Below, piece by piece: positions 33,024 to 42,453 of a stretch of 64,000 nt of DNA (positions are counted from its first letter, which is position 1; each line of letters opens with the position of its first letter). Source of the stretch: Ruminococcus sp. (GTDB lineage Bacteria > Bacillota > Clostridia > Oscillospirales > Ruminococcaceae). The notes under the pieces are model-generated. The model was not told the DNA's origin, searched no databases, and saw only the letters and a list, made by a program, of their open reading frames with translations. Position numbers and translations under genes: made by a program. The stretch lies in the NCBI GenBank assembly GCA_024697545.1, contig JAILFN010000009.1, forward strand, positions 1 through 64,000, in the 5' to 3' direction.

Positions 33024-35351
33024 TTATTCAGCCTTTACGATGATATCATCGCCTTCTGCGCCGATCAGTGCCATTTTTACAGCACCCTCGCCGCGGTCGA
33101 TTATTATCTCGGCGAGCTTATCCTCGGCTTGCTCACGGATAACGCGGCGGATATCGCGTCCGCCGAGCTTGTGACCGTATGACTTCTTTGCGATAAGCTT
33201 CAGTGCCGCATCGGTGTAGCTCAGGGTTATTGCGCGTTCGGCAAGAGCTTCCTTAGTCTCGCTGAGCATAATGGCGGCGATCTTTGCGTAGTCCTCCTCG
33301 GTAAGCGGGTCGAAGACAACTATCTCGTCGATACGTCCCAGAAGCTCGGGGCGCATTATCTTCTGCAAAGCGTTCAGCGCTCTTTCGCGGGTGACTTCCG
33401 ACTCGGTCTTGTTGAAGCCGACACCCGTGTCGCGGTCTGTCGAGCCTGCGTTTGAGGTCATGACGATAACGGTGTTCTTGAATGACACGGTACGTCCCTG
33501 AGAATCGTGTATCTCGCCCTCATCGAGTATTTGCAGGAGTATATTCATAACGTCGGGGTGAGCCTTTTCTATCTCGTCGAAAAGCACGACGGAATAAGGC
33601 TTGCGGCGGATCTTCTCGGTGAGCTGCCCTGCCTCGTCAAAGCCGACGTATCCCGGAGGTGAGCCTATCATCTTCGAGACAGAATGAGGCTCCATATACT
33701 CCGACATATCCACCCTGATAACGGGTTCAACGTCGTCAAAGAGGGTCTCGCCCAGTACCTTTACAAGCTCGGTCTTGCCGACGCCCGTGGGACCTACGAA
33801 TATGAATGAAGCGGGGCGTATGCGCTTGGTCATGTGTACCCTGCTGCGTCTTACAGCCGCGCAGACAGCCTTGACAGCCCTTTCCTGACCGATGACCCTC
33901 TTTGAAAGAGCCTCGGGCAGAGCGCGTATCTTTTCATACTCTGTCTCTTCTATCTTGCTGGCGGGTATGCCCGTCCATTTTTCGATGACACAGGCAAGAT
34001 CCTCTTCGGTGACCTGTGCGGAATCGGCTTCTGCCCTGAGCTTGTCGAGCTGTTCCTTGATGGCAAGCACCTTGACCTTCTGCTCGCCGATCTTCTCGTA
34101 ATCGGGGGTATCCCCTTCTTCAAGCTCCAGCTCCTCCAGCTTTTCGTTCTCTATCTCATAATCATAGCCCAGCTCCTTGCTGCCCTCGATTGCCTTGTTG
34201 CGGATAGCGGCGTAAGCGCAGGCTTCGTCGAGCAGGTCTATCGCCTTATCGGGGAGGAACCTGTCGGTGATGTAGCGCTCGGAGAGTATAGCGCATTCGC
34301 GGGCTATCTGCTCTGAGACCTTGATGTGGTGGTGCTGCTCGTAGTATTTCTTGATGCCGTTTATCATCAGCACGGTATCTGCCACGGTAGGCTCCTTGAC
34401 GGTAACGGGCTGAAAGCGTCTTTCAAGAGCCGCATCCTTTTCGATATACTTTCTGTATTCCTTGAAGGTGGTAGCGCCGATGACCTGTATCTCTCCGCGG
34501 GAGAGCGCGGGCTTCATGATATTTGAAGCGCTTGTGCCGCCCTCGGAGTCGCCCGTGCCGACGATGGAATGCACCTCGTCGATAAAGAGTATAACGTTGC
34601 CGAGCTTTTTGACCTCGTCGATAAGACCCTTGCAGCGGCTCTCGAACTGACCTCTGAACTGCGTGCCCGCAACGAGCGCTGCCATATCGAGCAGGAATAC
34701 CCTTTTGCTGCGGAGGTCAAACGGCACCTGCTTGTCGCAAATGCGCTGAGCAATGCCCTCTGCGATGGCGGTCTTGCCGACGCCCGGCTCACCCACCAGA
34801 CAGGGGTTGTTCTTCTGTCTGCGTGAGAGTATCTGTATCGTGCGGTCTATCTCCGCTTCGCGCCCGATAACGGCATCGAGCTGACCGTTCTCCGCCTTTT
34901 CCGAAAGATCGGTGCAGTAAACGTTGAGGTACTTGAGCTTGGGCGTTTTGTTCTTCTTATCCTTTTTCTTGACAGAAGTGCCCGCATCGAGGTCTGTGCC
35001 CGCGGAGGCATCGGCAGCGTCCTCCTGACGCTGATTCTTTGCCTGACCGAACATCTTCTCAACGTTGCCCATTATGTTCCCGAAAAGCTCGGGCAGGGTG
35101 GAGCTTCCGCCCTGTTCAAAGGATTCTCCGTCGTCGAACATCTCGCTCTGTATCTGAGCCATATCCTCGATATCGCTTTCGGATATGCCCATCTTTTTCA
35201 TATATTCATCAAACTGAGGTATGCCCGCTTCTCTGGCGCAGACAATGCACAGACCTTTTCCGAGTCCGTTGTTATCGTTCTGCTGAACGCCGTTCATCTG
35301 TGATATGAACACCACAGCGGGCCGCTTTCCGCATTTTGAGCACATAAGCAT
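33024..35351 (-). CDS. clpE: ClpE-like Hsp100 unfoldase with N-terminal zinc finger
   Basis: A 775-residue Clp ATPase. It lacks the Clp_N repeats of ClpC and ClpA and instead begins with a four-cysteine module (CSKCGK at 4-7 and CIVC near 35), as in ClpE. AAA domain 1 (about 150-345) has Walker [10 protein letters not shown]; a linker with UVR-like helices (about 395-450) follows; AAA domain 2 (about 470-690) has GPTGVGKTE and [10 protein letters not shown]; the D2-small domain ends the protein. It should feed ClpP. A strong promoter lies at 35396-35424. No CtsR box was recognised. Confidence 0.88.
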   Translation of the reverse strand: MLMCSKCGKRPAVVFISQMNGVQQNDNNGLGKGLCIVCAREAGIPQFDEYMKKMGISESDIEDMAQIQSEMFDDGESFEQGGSSTLPELFGNIMGNVEKMFGQAKNQRQEDAADASAGTDLDAGTSVKKKDKKNKTPKLKYLNVYCTDLSEKAENGQLDAVIGREAEIDRTIQILSRRQKNNPCLVGEPGVGKTAIAEGIAQRICDKQVPFDLRSKRVFLLDMAALVAGTQFRGQFESRCKGLIDEVKKLGNVILFIDEVHSIVGTGDSEGGTSASNIMKPALSRGEIQVIGATTFKEYRKYIEKDAALERRFQPVTVKEPTVADTVLMINGIKKYYEQHHHIKVSEQIARECAILSERYITDRFLPDKAIDLLDEACAYAAIRNKAIEGSKELGYDYEIENEKLEELELEEGDTPDYEKIGEQKVKVLAIKEQLDKLRAEADSAQVTEEDLACVIEKWTGIPASKIEETEYEKIRALPEALSKRVIGQERAVKAVCAAVRRSRVHMTKRIRPASFIFVGPTGVGKTELVKVLGETLFDDVEPVIRVDMSEYMEPHSVSKMIGSPPGYVGFDEAGQLTEKIRRKPYSVVLFDEIEKAHPDVMNILLQILDEGEIHDSQGRTVSFKNTVIVMTSNAGSTDRDTGVGFNKTESEVTRERALNALQKIMRPELLGRIDEIVVFDPLTEEDYAKIAAIMLSETKEALAERAITLSYTDAALKLIAKKSYGHKLGGRDIRRVIREQAEDKLAEIIIDRGEGAVKMALIGAEGDDIIVKAE

Positions 35352-35395
35352 TCGTCATCACTTTCCTTTCTTCTCTATCGGATATATACACTTTT

Positions 35396-35424
35396 ATTAT
35401 ACACTATTTAAAAGCATTTGACAA
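35396..35424 (-). promoter_or_regulatory. Promoter of the ClpE-like gene
   Basis: Minus-strand TTGTCA (35419-35424), 17-bp spacer, TATAAT (35396-35401). Confidence 0.82.
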
Positions 35425-35493
35425 GACCTGAGAGATTTTTTTCACTTTGTTTTCATATCATTTTTATTCAGTCAACGCAGCCTGTTTATCATA

Positions 35494-35526
35494 AAAAAGA
35501 ACTGCCGCGAATGCAGCAGCTCTTTT
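35494..35526 (-). terminator. Terminator of the EAL-domain gene
   Basis: A/T-flanked hairpin, AAAGAACTGC-type arm against GCAGC-TCTTTTT with two C/A mismatches. It lies beyond the inverted-repeat element that separates it from the EAL stop. Confidence 0.75.
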
Positions 35527-35530
35527 TATC

Positions 35531-35653
35531 AAGGCAACGCCCCACAACTATTGTGCGTCAGATCTTTTGTCAGAGTTTTTGCTTACTATGACGGAAAATA
35601 TACAAGCATATGACCTGCAAAGCCGTAAGGCGGTAGTTGTGCTGTATTGCCTT
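35531..35653. repeat. Inverted-repeat-bounded intergenic element, copy B
   Basis: About 123 bp bounded by AAGGCAACGCCCCACAACTA and the complement of AAGGCAATACAGCACAACTA. It shares ends and inner ATTGTGCGTCAG and TATGACGGAAAATAT segments with copy A (28823-29033) but lacks the two small internal hairpins. Its right end reaches the EAL gene stop codon (35652-35654). Confidence 0.75.
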
Positions 35654-37349
35654 AACGATCTACATCGTAAATGAAACCATCGGCAAGGCGCGTCTCGAAC
35701 TCTTCGACGGGCAGGGGCTTGTCAAACAGATATCCCTGCGCGTATTCGCAGCCGTTCTCACGCAGTATCCCGAGGTGCTTCTCTGTCTCAACGCCCTCGA
35801 CCACGCATTCAAGCCCTATGTCCTTTGCCATACCGACAACATACTTGAACATGATGCTTCTTACCCTGTCGCTATCGCCCTCTGACTCCGGCACGAAGCT
35901 TCTGTCGACCTTCAGCACCTTCCATGGTATGCCCCTCAGCAGGTTCAGCGATGAATAGCCCATTCCGAAGTCGTCGATCGAGGTGCATATATCCGCCTCG
36001 CTCAGACCGCTTACGACCCTCTTCAAGTCGGTGAAGCCGACGTCGGTAGTAGTCTCGGTAAGCTCGATCTCGATCAGCTCGTGGGGTATCGAATACCAAT
36101 TTATTATCCCGAGGATGGTGTCAAGCAGCGTTTCATCGGTCATGTGGCGGCGCGACATATTTACCGATATCCTAACGACCTTCCTGCCCTCATCGAGCCA
36201 TCTGCGGATATGCCTGCAAACGTATTCGAGCATATAGAAGTCCAGCTTGCAGATATCGTTGGTCTGCTCAAGTATCGGGATAAACTCAAACGGCGGGACT
36301 ACCCTGCCGTCCTTATTCCATCGGCAGAGTGCTTCTGCGCCGTACACCTCTCCCGTTAGTATATTCACCTTCGGCTGATAGTATACATGGAATTCCTCAT
36401 TTTTCAGGGCAAGGGGGAACAGCTCCTGCACGCGCATGGCTTCCTGTTTTTTCCTGATAAGGTCTTCGTTGTAAAAGACTATCCTTACATTGCCGTTCTG
36501 TGCCACGCGGAAGGCGGTGATTATTTTCGCGAGTATATCTCCCGGTTCGTTTATACGATCATTCTCCCCGACAACGTATACTCCCGCGCTGCAATGTATC
36601 GTGACTGTTCCGCCGCCGCTGCATTGAAAAGGAATTTTAGCTTCGGTAACAAAGTTCAGCACGTCGTCGAGCTTCTGCTTGTCGAACAGTGAAAGAAAAT
36701 TATCTCCTCCGAGGCGGCAAACCAAACCTGTCTCGCCTATCAGCTGTTCAAACATCGTGAAGTGGTTCCTCAGCACATCATCGCCGACACTTTTGCCGAA
36801 CTGCTGGTTCACGAGCGTGAAATGCCGCAGGTTGTAGTTGATGGCAGCCATATCGGTTATCTTTCCCGAACCCGCCATTTTCATCGTTTCAGCCATAAAA
36901 AGTCTGACGTTGCGGTAGCCCTGGTCGTCGTAGTATGCAAGCTCCTCGACCATATCCGTCAGTCTGTTGCGGCTGAGGAAGCTGACGGTCGTCCTCATCA
37001 CGAGGTCTATAAAATAAAACTCCTCATCGGTCAGAGGCGGCTGATCGTCGGCGAGGTATGCCGTAAGGGTCGCTACAGACAAAACGTTCGTCACGACGCG
37101 GACATGGTGTATCTCATGGCACTTTTCGCCCGTGTCGCGGGAGCAGAGCGTCTCGCCGCCGCCCTCAAGTTCTTCGCGGGAATTGCGGTAAAGTCTTGTG
37201 ACCGCCTTGCACACGCGGAGCACCTTGCATATCTCTACCAGCAGTTCTTCTATCTTTGGGATAGACTTCGGCCTGTCTATCTCTGTCATTTCGGATACGA
37301 GCTTTTGAAACAGTTCGTAAAATACTGGATCTATTGATTCTGTTTTCAT
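35652..37349 (-). CDS. c-di-GMP phosphodiesterase (degenerate GGDEF plus EAL)
   Basis: A 565-residue cytoplasmic protein. Residues 1 to about 125 are an unassigned sensory region; 140-300 is a GGDEF-like domain with GGDNF (214-218) in place of GGDEF and so is probably not a cyclase; 310-560 is an EAL domain. The EAL triplet is at 339-341 (AEALCRW), with catalytic N397 in VNMSR, the ELTE Glu near 432, the metal pair D459-D460 in IDDFGMGYSS and KVD near 480, so hydrolysis of c-di-GMP is likely. It lies 34 bp downstream of the diguanylate cyclase gene on the same strand. Confidence 0.88.
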   Translation of the reverse strand: MKTESIDPVFYELFQKLVSEMTEIDRPKSIPKIEELLVEICKVLRVCKAVTRLYRNSREELEGGGETLCSRDTGEKCHEIHHVRVVTNVLSVATLTAYLADDQPPLTDEEFYFIDLVMRTTVSFLSRNRLTDMVEELAYYDDQGYRNVRLFMAETMKMAGSGKITDMAAINYNLRHFTLVNQQFGKSVGDDVLRNHFTMFEQLIGETGLVCRLGGDNFLSLFDKQKLDDVLNFVTEAKIPFQCSGGGTVTIHCSAGVYVVGENDRINEPGDILAKIITAFRVAQNGNVRIVFYNEDLIRKKQEAMRVQELFPLALKNEEFHVYYQPKVNILTGEVYGAEALCRWNKDGRVVPPFEFIPILEQTNDICKLDFYMLEYVCRHIRRWLDEGRKVVRISVNMSRRHMTDETLLDTILGIINWYSIPHELIEIELTETTTDVGFTDLKRVVSGLSEADICTSIDDFGMGYSSLNLLRGIPWKVLKVDRSFVPESEGDSDRVRSIMFKYVVGMAKDIGLECVVEGVETEKHLGILRENGCEYAQGYLFDKPLPVEEFETRLADGFIYDVDR

Positions 37350-37383
37350 TTCTCTCTCCTCGCTTATCTAGGGCGTGTTGACA

Positions 37384-39099
37384 CTAAGCCTTGCATTTCT
37401 TTTTGTCTTCGTACATAAAAGCATCTGCGCGTTCAAAAACGTCCTGAAGGCGTATATCTTTTTCGGGGTCGTATTCGGATATACCGCCTGCCAGCACCCT
37501 GGTGCCGTTGCAAAGGCAGGCATCCAGCTTGCTTCCGAGCTGTTCCATAAGCCCGACGCGCTCGTCGTAATCGCTGCCCTTTAGTATCACCGCGAACTCA
37601 TCGCCGCCGATACGGAAAACGGGGCTGTGGGTGAAAGTAGTACAGATCATGCGGCAGGCGTTCTTTATGAACTCATCGCCTGTTTTGTGTCCTTTGGTAT
37701 CGTTTATATTTTTCAAGCCGTTTATATCGCACACGATCACCGCAAACTCGATGTCCTTACGGCTATTTATCTGTTTGTCGATATCCATTTCCATCTGTGC
37801 GTAAGCGCGTTTGTTCTTGACTCCCGTGAGCGAATCGCGGTTTGCCATGTCGATAGCGTCATAATAGGCAAGCTCCATACGCTTTGAAGAATCAACATTT
37901 GCCACCGCAACGATGATATGATCCGTTATATCCTTCGGACGCACGGCGTAAAGAGTAACATACTGCGGCTTGCCGCCGAGCATCAGGCGGTAGTTCAAGA
38001 AGGTCTTGCCGTATTTCTCAAGGTTCTTCATAAGCCTTTCCTTTTGGACGGCTTCACGCATCATCGGACGGTCGTCGGGATATATATCGGTCTCCATATT
38101 GCGGAGCGATTCGGCAAAGAAATCCGAGCCCTTGGCTCCTACCCTGAGCTTTGAATATTCCTCGCTCGCGCTGTACTCGGTGTACTCATTGGTCACGGTG
38201 TTTACATGATATATGACCTCATATCTCTGTGCCAGCGCCAGCGCTATGTTGCCGAAGGTACGCGAATCGGAGGCGAGCATATTCTCGTGCCGCATCTGTT
38301 CGTCTACGTTCAGCACACCCATAACGATATGACGGTCGTCGTTCTTGGGCTTTACCACTACCATGCTCATATACTGCTGTCTGCCGTCGAGAAGCATCCT
38401 GTAGCTGAATGTGGCAGAGCCAGAGTGATGAAGGGTGTCCAGCAAGCGATCCTTTTCAAGCTCATGCAGCAGGTAGGCCGCATCGCTGTTGTGTATGTGT
38501 TCTGCTATATCTTTTCTTGCATCAACAAAGAAATCCTTGCCTTGCGTAGCGGTACCGAGCTTTGCATACTCCGTGCTGGCGCTGTACTGCTTGTATTCAT
38601 TGGTCTCGATGTTGACGTAATAAAGCACCTCATAGCGGCTTGCCAGCGCACCTGCGATATGCGAGTATGTCTCAGCGATCTCCTCGCGCATCTTCTGTTC
38701 ATGGATATCCTGAACGCCTATTATGATCGTGCCGTTGCCGCTTTTTATCGTTTTAAGGAAGAAATAGCGCGGACTGCCGTCTATCATAAGCCGATAGGTG
38801 ATCGAGAAGGAATGTCCGTTCTCAAGCGCACGGATAACGTTTTCCTTCTTGAAGGTATTCAGAAAATACTGCTGATCCTCCTTGTACACCAGTCTTCGGC
38901 AGTTGTGGGGCACAGCGGAATAAAAATCATCGCCGCTGTCGGTGATCTTCAGCTCCTTATTACAGCCGACGGGAGAAAATTCGACATAGCTGTCGTCCGT
39001 ATTTATAACGAAAAGGCTGGTGTAATCGTTAGCCAGTGCCAACGCCAGATTTGCAAACGTCAGTGAAGTGTCCTCAGTGTTTTTGATGTTATTGTCCAT
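37384..39099 (-). CDS. Diguanylate cyclase with three tandem PAS-like repeats
   Basis: A 571-residue cytoplasmic protein. Three related sensory repeats span about 13-140, 141-268 and 281-405. Repeats two and three share RYEV-Y-VN-TNEY--YSAS-EY-KL almost exactly and the first is a diverged copy. Each contains a YRLM-DG-P-Y segment of PAS-like type. The GGDEF domain (408-570) has an intact RIGGDEF at 496-502, so cyclase activity is likely. No RxxD inhibitory site is seen five residues before it. GGAGGA precedes the start. It heads the pair with the EAL gene downstream. Confidence 0.88.
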   Translation of the reverse strand: MDNNIKNTEDTSLTFANLALALANDYTSLFVINTDDSYVEFSPVGCNKELKITDSGDDFYSAVPHNCRRLVYKEDQQYFLNTFKKENVIRALENGHSFSITYRLMIDGSPRYFFLKTIKSGNGTIIIGVQDIHEQKMREEIAETYSHIAGALASRYEVLYYVNIETNEYKQYSASTEYAKLGTATQGKDFFVDARKDIAEHIHNSDAAYLLHELEKDRLLDTLHHSGSATFSYRMLLDGRQQYMSMVVVKPKNDDRHIVMGVLNVDEQMRHENMLASDSRTFGNIALALAQRYEVIYHVNTVTNEYTEYSASEEYSKLRVGAKGSDFFAESLRNMETDIYPDDRPMMREAVQKERLMKNLEKYGKTFLNYRLMLGGKPQYVTLYAVRPKDITDHIIVAVANVDSSKRMELAYYDAIDMANRDSLTGVKNKRAYAQMEMDIDKQINSRKDIEFAVIVCDINGLKNINDTKGHKTGDEFIKNACRMICTTFTHSPVFRIGGDEFAVILKGSDYDERVGLMEQLGSKLDACLCNGTRVLAGGISEYDPEKDIRLQDVFERADAFMYEDKKKCKA

Positions 39100-39140
39100 A
39101 TTTTTCTCCTCCGAATCGGGAAAATACGACGCTTTTATAA

Positions 39141-39169
39141 ATTATAACATATAATCTCTCAAAAATCAA
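39141..39169 (-). promoter_or_regulatory. Promoter of the diguanylate cyclase gene
   Basis: Minus-strand TTGATT (39164-39169), 17-bp spacer, TATAAT (39141-39146). Confidence 0.72.
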
Positions 39170-39262
39170 GAAAAAAATAACAATATCTTAAAAGTTTATC
39201 AAAATATACAAAAATAACGTGCTTTTGTCGGCGATATCCCCTAATGCCCCGACATTGCAAAA

Positions 39263-39300
39263 AAAGAACCGCCGCATAATAAAAATGCAGCAGTTCTTTT
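39263..39300 (-). terminator. Terminator of the GntR/ABC operon
   Basis: Hairpin with AAAAGAAC-GC-GCAT against ATGC-GC-GTTCTTTT arms and a short A-rich loop. The same C/A-mismatched design occurs at 35494-35526 and 42454-42490. Confidence 0.78.
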
Positions 39301-39303
39301 GTA

Positions 39304-40140
39304 TCATATCCCGAGTTCGGCAGGTCTTATGCTGCTCCTTCTTAGCAGCAGCCACATTGCCGTGATGCAAACTGCGGCATAGCCGCCGACAAGGGCAAAG
39401 AATGAGGCGGGTCTTGCCTCTGTAAATTCTTCGCAGTATCGTTCACCGTCATCGAATACATGATACTCTTTGTACTCATGCAGGAACAGCGGTCTTATGG
39501 TCTTTGCTATGTTCGTGTCTGCGTAGAACATAAGCGAGAGCACGGCGTATACCGTCAGTATCAAAAGCGCCCCGCACAGCACACCGAACACGCCGAACTT
39601 TCTGTAAGCGGCGTAGACAAAGCCCACGCTGGCGGCGATGAAAAGCGCAAGCAGCAGAAAGACTGCGGCGTACAGGAGAAAATAGTCGAAGCCCGTGTCC
39701 GCCCACTTGGGATAGCTAAATGGTGTGGCATGAAACAGGTGCCAGTCATTAAAAAAGAATGTGCCGTGAAACAGAGCCAGGCAGAGCAGCTCGCTTACAA
39801 GCGTGACCAGTACCGCAGCCAGCGGCAGCCCCACGATCAGAGAGCCGATAACGCTTCGCCGCGAGGCTCCGTTTGCCGTGCCGAAGCTGAACGCGGAATC
39901 GCACAGAAACCACACCGCAGGGATAAACGCTGTCAGCGAAGCGGCTTCGAGATAGAACAGATCTATTCCACCGTTTCTTTTAATATCAAAGCCTATAAAA
40001 TTCTCAGGGTGATCATGTATCGCAATATACAGCTGTATGCCGTCATATAGTGCATATGCCGTAACTATGAGCAGCGCCGCAGCAGCAAAGAACAGCACCC
40101 TGCGTATCCCCCGCTTTGAGCAGAAAAGAAATCTCATCAT
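39304..40140 (-). CDS. ABC transporter membrane subunit, distal gene
   Basis: A 278-residue membrane protein with about six hydrophobic segments (first near 15-33) and a loop GTANGASRRSVIGSLIVG near 88 of the kind found in ABC-2-like permeases. It is related in layout to its upstream neighbour at 40156. Residues 215-245 form an acidic extracytoplasmic loop before the last helix. Probably one half of the permease for the ATPase at 40970. Start 40140 has GGGGGG-rich sequence upstream, so initiation may depend on coupling. Confidence 0.78.
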   Translation of the reverse strand: MMRFLFCSKRGIRRVLFFAAAALLIVTAYALYDGIQLYIAIHDHPENFIGFDIKRNGGIDLFYLEAASLTAFIPAVWFLCDSAFSFGTANGASRRSVIGSLIVGLPLAAVLVTLVSELLCLALFHGTFFFNDWHLFHATPFSYPKWADTGFDYFLLYAAVFLLLALFIAASVGFVYAAYRKFGVFGVLCGALLILTVYAVLSLMFYADTNIAKTIRPLFLHEYKEYHVFDDGERYCEEFTEARPASFFALVGGYAAVCITAMWLLLRRSSIRPAELGI

Positions 40141-40155
40141 ATCGTGCGCCCCCCT

Positions 40156-40968
40156 TCAGACCTTGCCACGCACGGGCGCACGCCGTGCCAGCAGGAAGTA
40201 TATCAGATAGGCGGCGAGGAAGAATGCCGCGCCTGTGACTATGAATATCAGCAGATATTCGGGGAAGGTGTGGGCTGCCACATCTAATGGGTAGTTGGGA
40301 TCGTATTCAAACAGCAGGTACATATCATTGCTGCTCTCCTCGAGATACCACAGCAGTTCGCGGAAAATTCCGATGTCATAGTCCTCTAAGGAGAAAAAAT
40401 AGCTCAGCCCCAGCAGACCCGCCGCCGCAAAGCCCGCCTTGCCGCCGAAACGGCTCTTTACTCCCATGTATATCAGCGAGAGGGTGTACATCAGCAGCAT
40501 GAGCGAAAAGATGATCGTCATGTTGAATATCATCACGCGGGGGTCGAGCAGCAGTTTGGAGCTGATATCGATATACTCAAACCCGATGTTTGAAAGTCTC
40601 ATTCCGTTTGCGCTGAATATCGCGTAGGTGATAAGGTATGCGATCACGGTCATCGCCGTGCTGATGACGGCAAACACGGGGCAGAGCACGCCCATGCCCA
40701 GCAGAAAGCTGCGTCGCGATGTGCCGCCGTTTGTGGCTGTCCGCATCATTCTGCCCGCCGTTATGCTAAGTGCCGCGGCTGCAAACAGGGGAGACAGCAT
40801 TTCGTATATCATGATATGTACCGTTTCGCTGCCGCCGCCGTCGTATTTCAGCACGCCCAGCAGTACCATATGCACCATGAACAGCCCGCAGAGGGAAACT
40901 CCGAAGAACGCAAGATATGCGGGCATACCCTCACGGCTTTTGAAGGAAAACCTTAAAAAATCACGCAT
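40156..40968 (-). CDS. ABC transporter membrane subunit, proximal gene
   Basis: A 270-residue permease-like protein with about six TM segments and the loop TATNGGTSRRSFLLGMG near 75, shared in form with the next gene. It lies one base downstream of the ATPase stop and 15 bases upstream of the second membrane gene, giving an ATPase plus two permeases. The layout recalls the YtrA-regulated transporters of Firmicutes. Substrate unknown. Confidence 0.8.
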   Translation of the reverse strand: MRDFLRFSFKSREGMPAYLAFFGVSLCGLFMVHMVLLGVLKYDGGGSETVHIMIYEMLSPLFAAAALSITAGRMMRTATNGGTSRRSFLLGMGVLCPVFAVISTAMTVIAYLITYAIFSANGMRLSNIGFEYIDISSKLLLDPRVMIFNMTIIFSLMLLMYTLSLIYMGVKSRFGGKAGFAAAGLLGLSYFFSLEDYDIGIFRELLWYLEESSNDMYLLFEYDPNYPLDVAAHTFPEYLLIFIVTGAAFFLAAYLIYFLLARRAPVRGKV

Positions 40969-40969
40969 A

Positions 40970-41821
40970 TCATTCCCCTCCTCCCGTCAAGGCAATGAGC
41001 AGCTGCTGCAATGAGGGCTGAGATATCTCTATGCTGTCGGGGACGTTCTGCGGCTCGCCCTTTACGCAGGCGGTGGAGAAGCTGCCGACGCTTTCGCAGC
41101 TCAGCACCTCTTTCCCCGCGATATATGCTTCAACGTCAACGGTCTTGCCCTCTGCAACGTATGCGCTGCGGCGGAGCTTGTCGCTGTCCTCATTTGCGAT
41201 GAGCTGCCCTTCCTTTATTATAAGGCAGCGCTCAAAAAGCCCCGCGCATTCGTCGATCTGATGGGTAGATATCACGAACGCCGCTTCCGTTTCCGAAAAG
41301 CGTTCAAGTATCACCTTGTACAGCAGCTCGCGGTGATTGGGGTCAAGACCCAGAGTTGGCTCGTCCATGAAGATGAACTCCGCCCCGCTTGCCAGCGCGA
41401 AGATATCCTTAGCTATCATGCGGTAGCCCGTGGAAAGCTGCGAGAGCTTCTTTTTCGGGTCCAGCCCGAATCTTTTGCACAGCTCCGTCGCGTAGTCTGC
41501 ATCGCAGTCCTTGTAGAAAAACCTCATGGAAGCGAGAACTTCCTTCACGCTCATGTAAGTGGGTATCAGTTCCTCAACGCCCGAGCAGTATATCCGCCTG
41601 AGAGCCTTGTCGTTTTCCTTTATGTTCTCACCATCGAGCAGCACCTGTCCCGAAGTCGGAAAATCACGGTTGTCTGCCATATTGACAAGAGTAGTCTTGC
41701 CCGCGCCGTTTCGTCCGAGAAGTCCGTATATGCTGCCCTTTGCGACGGTGAAGGATACCCCCGAGAGGGCTGTCTTTTTTCTGTAATCCTTGCAAACTGC
41801 CTTAAACTCCATCATACTCAT
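40970..41821 (-). CDS. ABC transporter ATP-binding protein
   Basis: A 283-residue ATPase. Walker A GRNGAGKTT is near 36, Walker B FIFMDEPTLGLDP near 148 and H-loop STHQID near 183. The signature is LSTGYRMIAK near 127, a common variant in the YtrB/EcsA-like group rather than LSGGQ. The start overlaps the GntR gene by ATGA. It drives the two permease subunits encoded downstream. Confidence 0.9.
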   Translation of the reverse strand: MSMMEFKAVCKDYRKKTALSGVSFTVAKGSIYGLLGRNGAGKTTLVNMADNRDFPTSGQVLLDGENIKENDKALRRIYCSGVEELIPTYMSVKEVLASMRFFYKDCDADYATELCKRFGLDPKKKLSQLSTGYRMIAKDIFALASGAEFIFMDEPTLGLDPNHRELLYKVILERFSETEAAFVISTHQIDECAGLFERCLIIKEGQLIANEDSDKLRRSAYVAEGKTVDVEAYIAGKEVLSCESVGSFSTACVKGEPQNVPDSIEISQPSLQQLLIALTGGGE

Positions 41822-42195
41822 TTCCCGTCGCCTCCTTTCAGCATATCTATGATATCCTCGGGCGATATCCCTAAGCGTTCTGCCTCTGCTATCAGCGGCT
41901 TTATGTAATCATCGTAGAACTTCACGCGGCGGTCGTCGCGGACGTTTTTATTTGCGTTTTCTGCAACATACATACCCATACCCCTTTTCTTATAGACAAG
42001 ACCTTTATCGACCAGGATAGTCACACCCTTGCGTACAGTCGCGGGGTTTATCCTGAGCCTTTGTGAAAGCTCGGTGGTGCTGGGGATCTGTTCATCTGTA
42101 CCCAGCTGTCCCGTCACTATCTTGTCTTCGAGCCACTGCGCTATCTGTATATACAGCGGTTCCGTATCGTTGAAGCTTGGATAATTTGCACCCAT
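41818..42195 (-). CDS. GntR-family (YtrA-like) regulator
   Basis: A 125-residue regulator: a winged helix (about 10-78) with QIPSTTELSQRLRINPATVRKG and a short helical tail (80-125), the YtrA subfamily pattern with no large ligand domain. Start 42195 follows AAAGGAGTG; long upstream extensions in the same frame are not supported. It is the first gene of the ABC operon and probably represses its own promoter through the palindrome at 42310-42323. Confidence 0.9.
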   Translation of the reverse strand: MGANYPSFNDTEPLYIQIAQWLEDKIVTGQLGTDEQIPSTTELSQRLRINPATVRKGVTILVDKGLVYKKRGMGMYVAENANKNVRDDRRVKFYDDYIKPLIAEAERLGISPEDIIDMLKGGDGK

Positions 42196-42309
42196 TTTGT
42201 CATCACTCCTTTGTTCCGCACTATATCTCATTTCATCTCTCACCGCGTCCGGTAGGAAATTGCCGGCAGAAGGAAAAACCGTTCCCAAGCCGTGCGGCTT
42301 TGTTGGTTG

Positions 42310-42323
42310 GTTACTTCTGTAAC
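42310..42323. promoter_or_regulatory. Candidate GntR operator
   Basis: Inverted repeat GTTAC-TTCT-GTAAC, starting 3 bp downstream of the -10 box on the operon strand, where a repressor would block initiation. Confidence 0.65.
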
Positions 42324-42325
42324 TA

Positions 42326-42354
42326 AGTATATCAGCAATCAACCCATCTGTCAA
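42326..42354 (-). promoter_or_regulatory. Promoter of the GntR/ABC operon
   Basis: Minus-strand TTGACA (42349-42354), 17-bp spacer, TATACT (42326-42331). The leader to the start codon is about 125 nt. Confidence 0.82.
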
Positions 42355-42453
42355 TAGCCCGCCCCGTTTTTTGTAGAAACGCACAAATCCTGCGGCTTCG
42401 GCTCGGTAATATTGACAGCCCCCCCTGACGGCACGCCCGGGCGAGGGCAGTAA

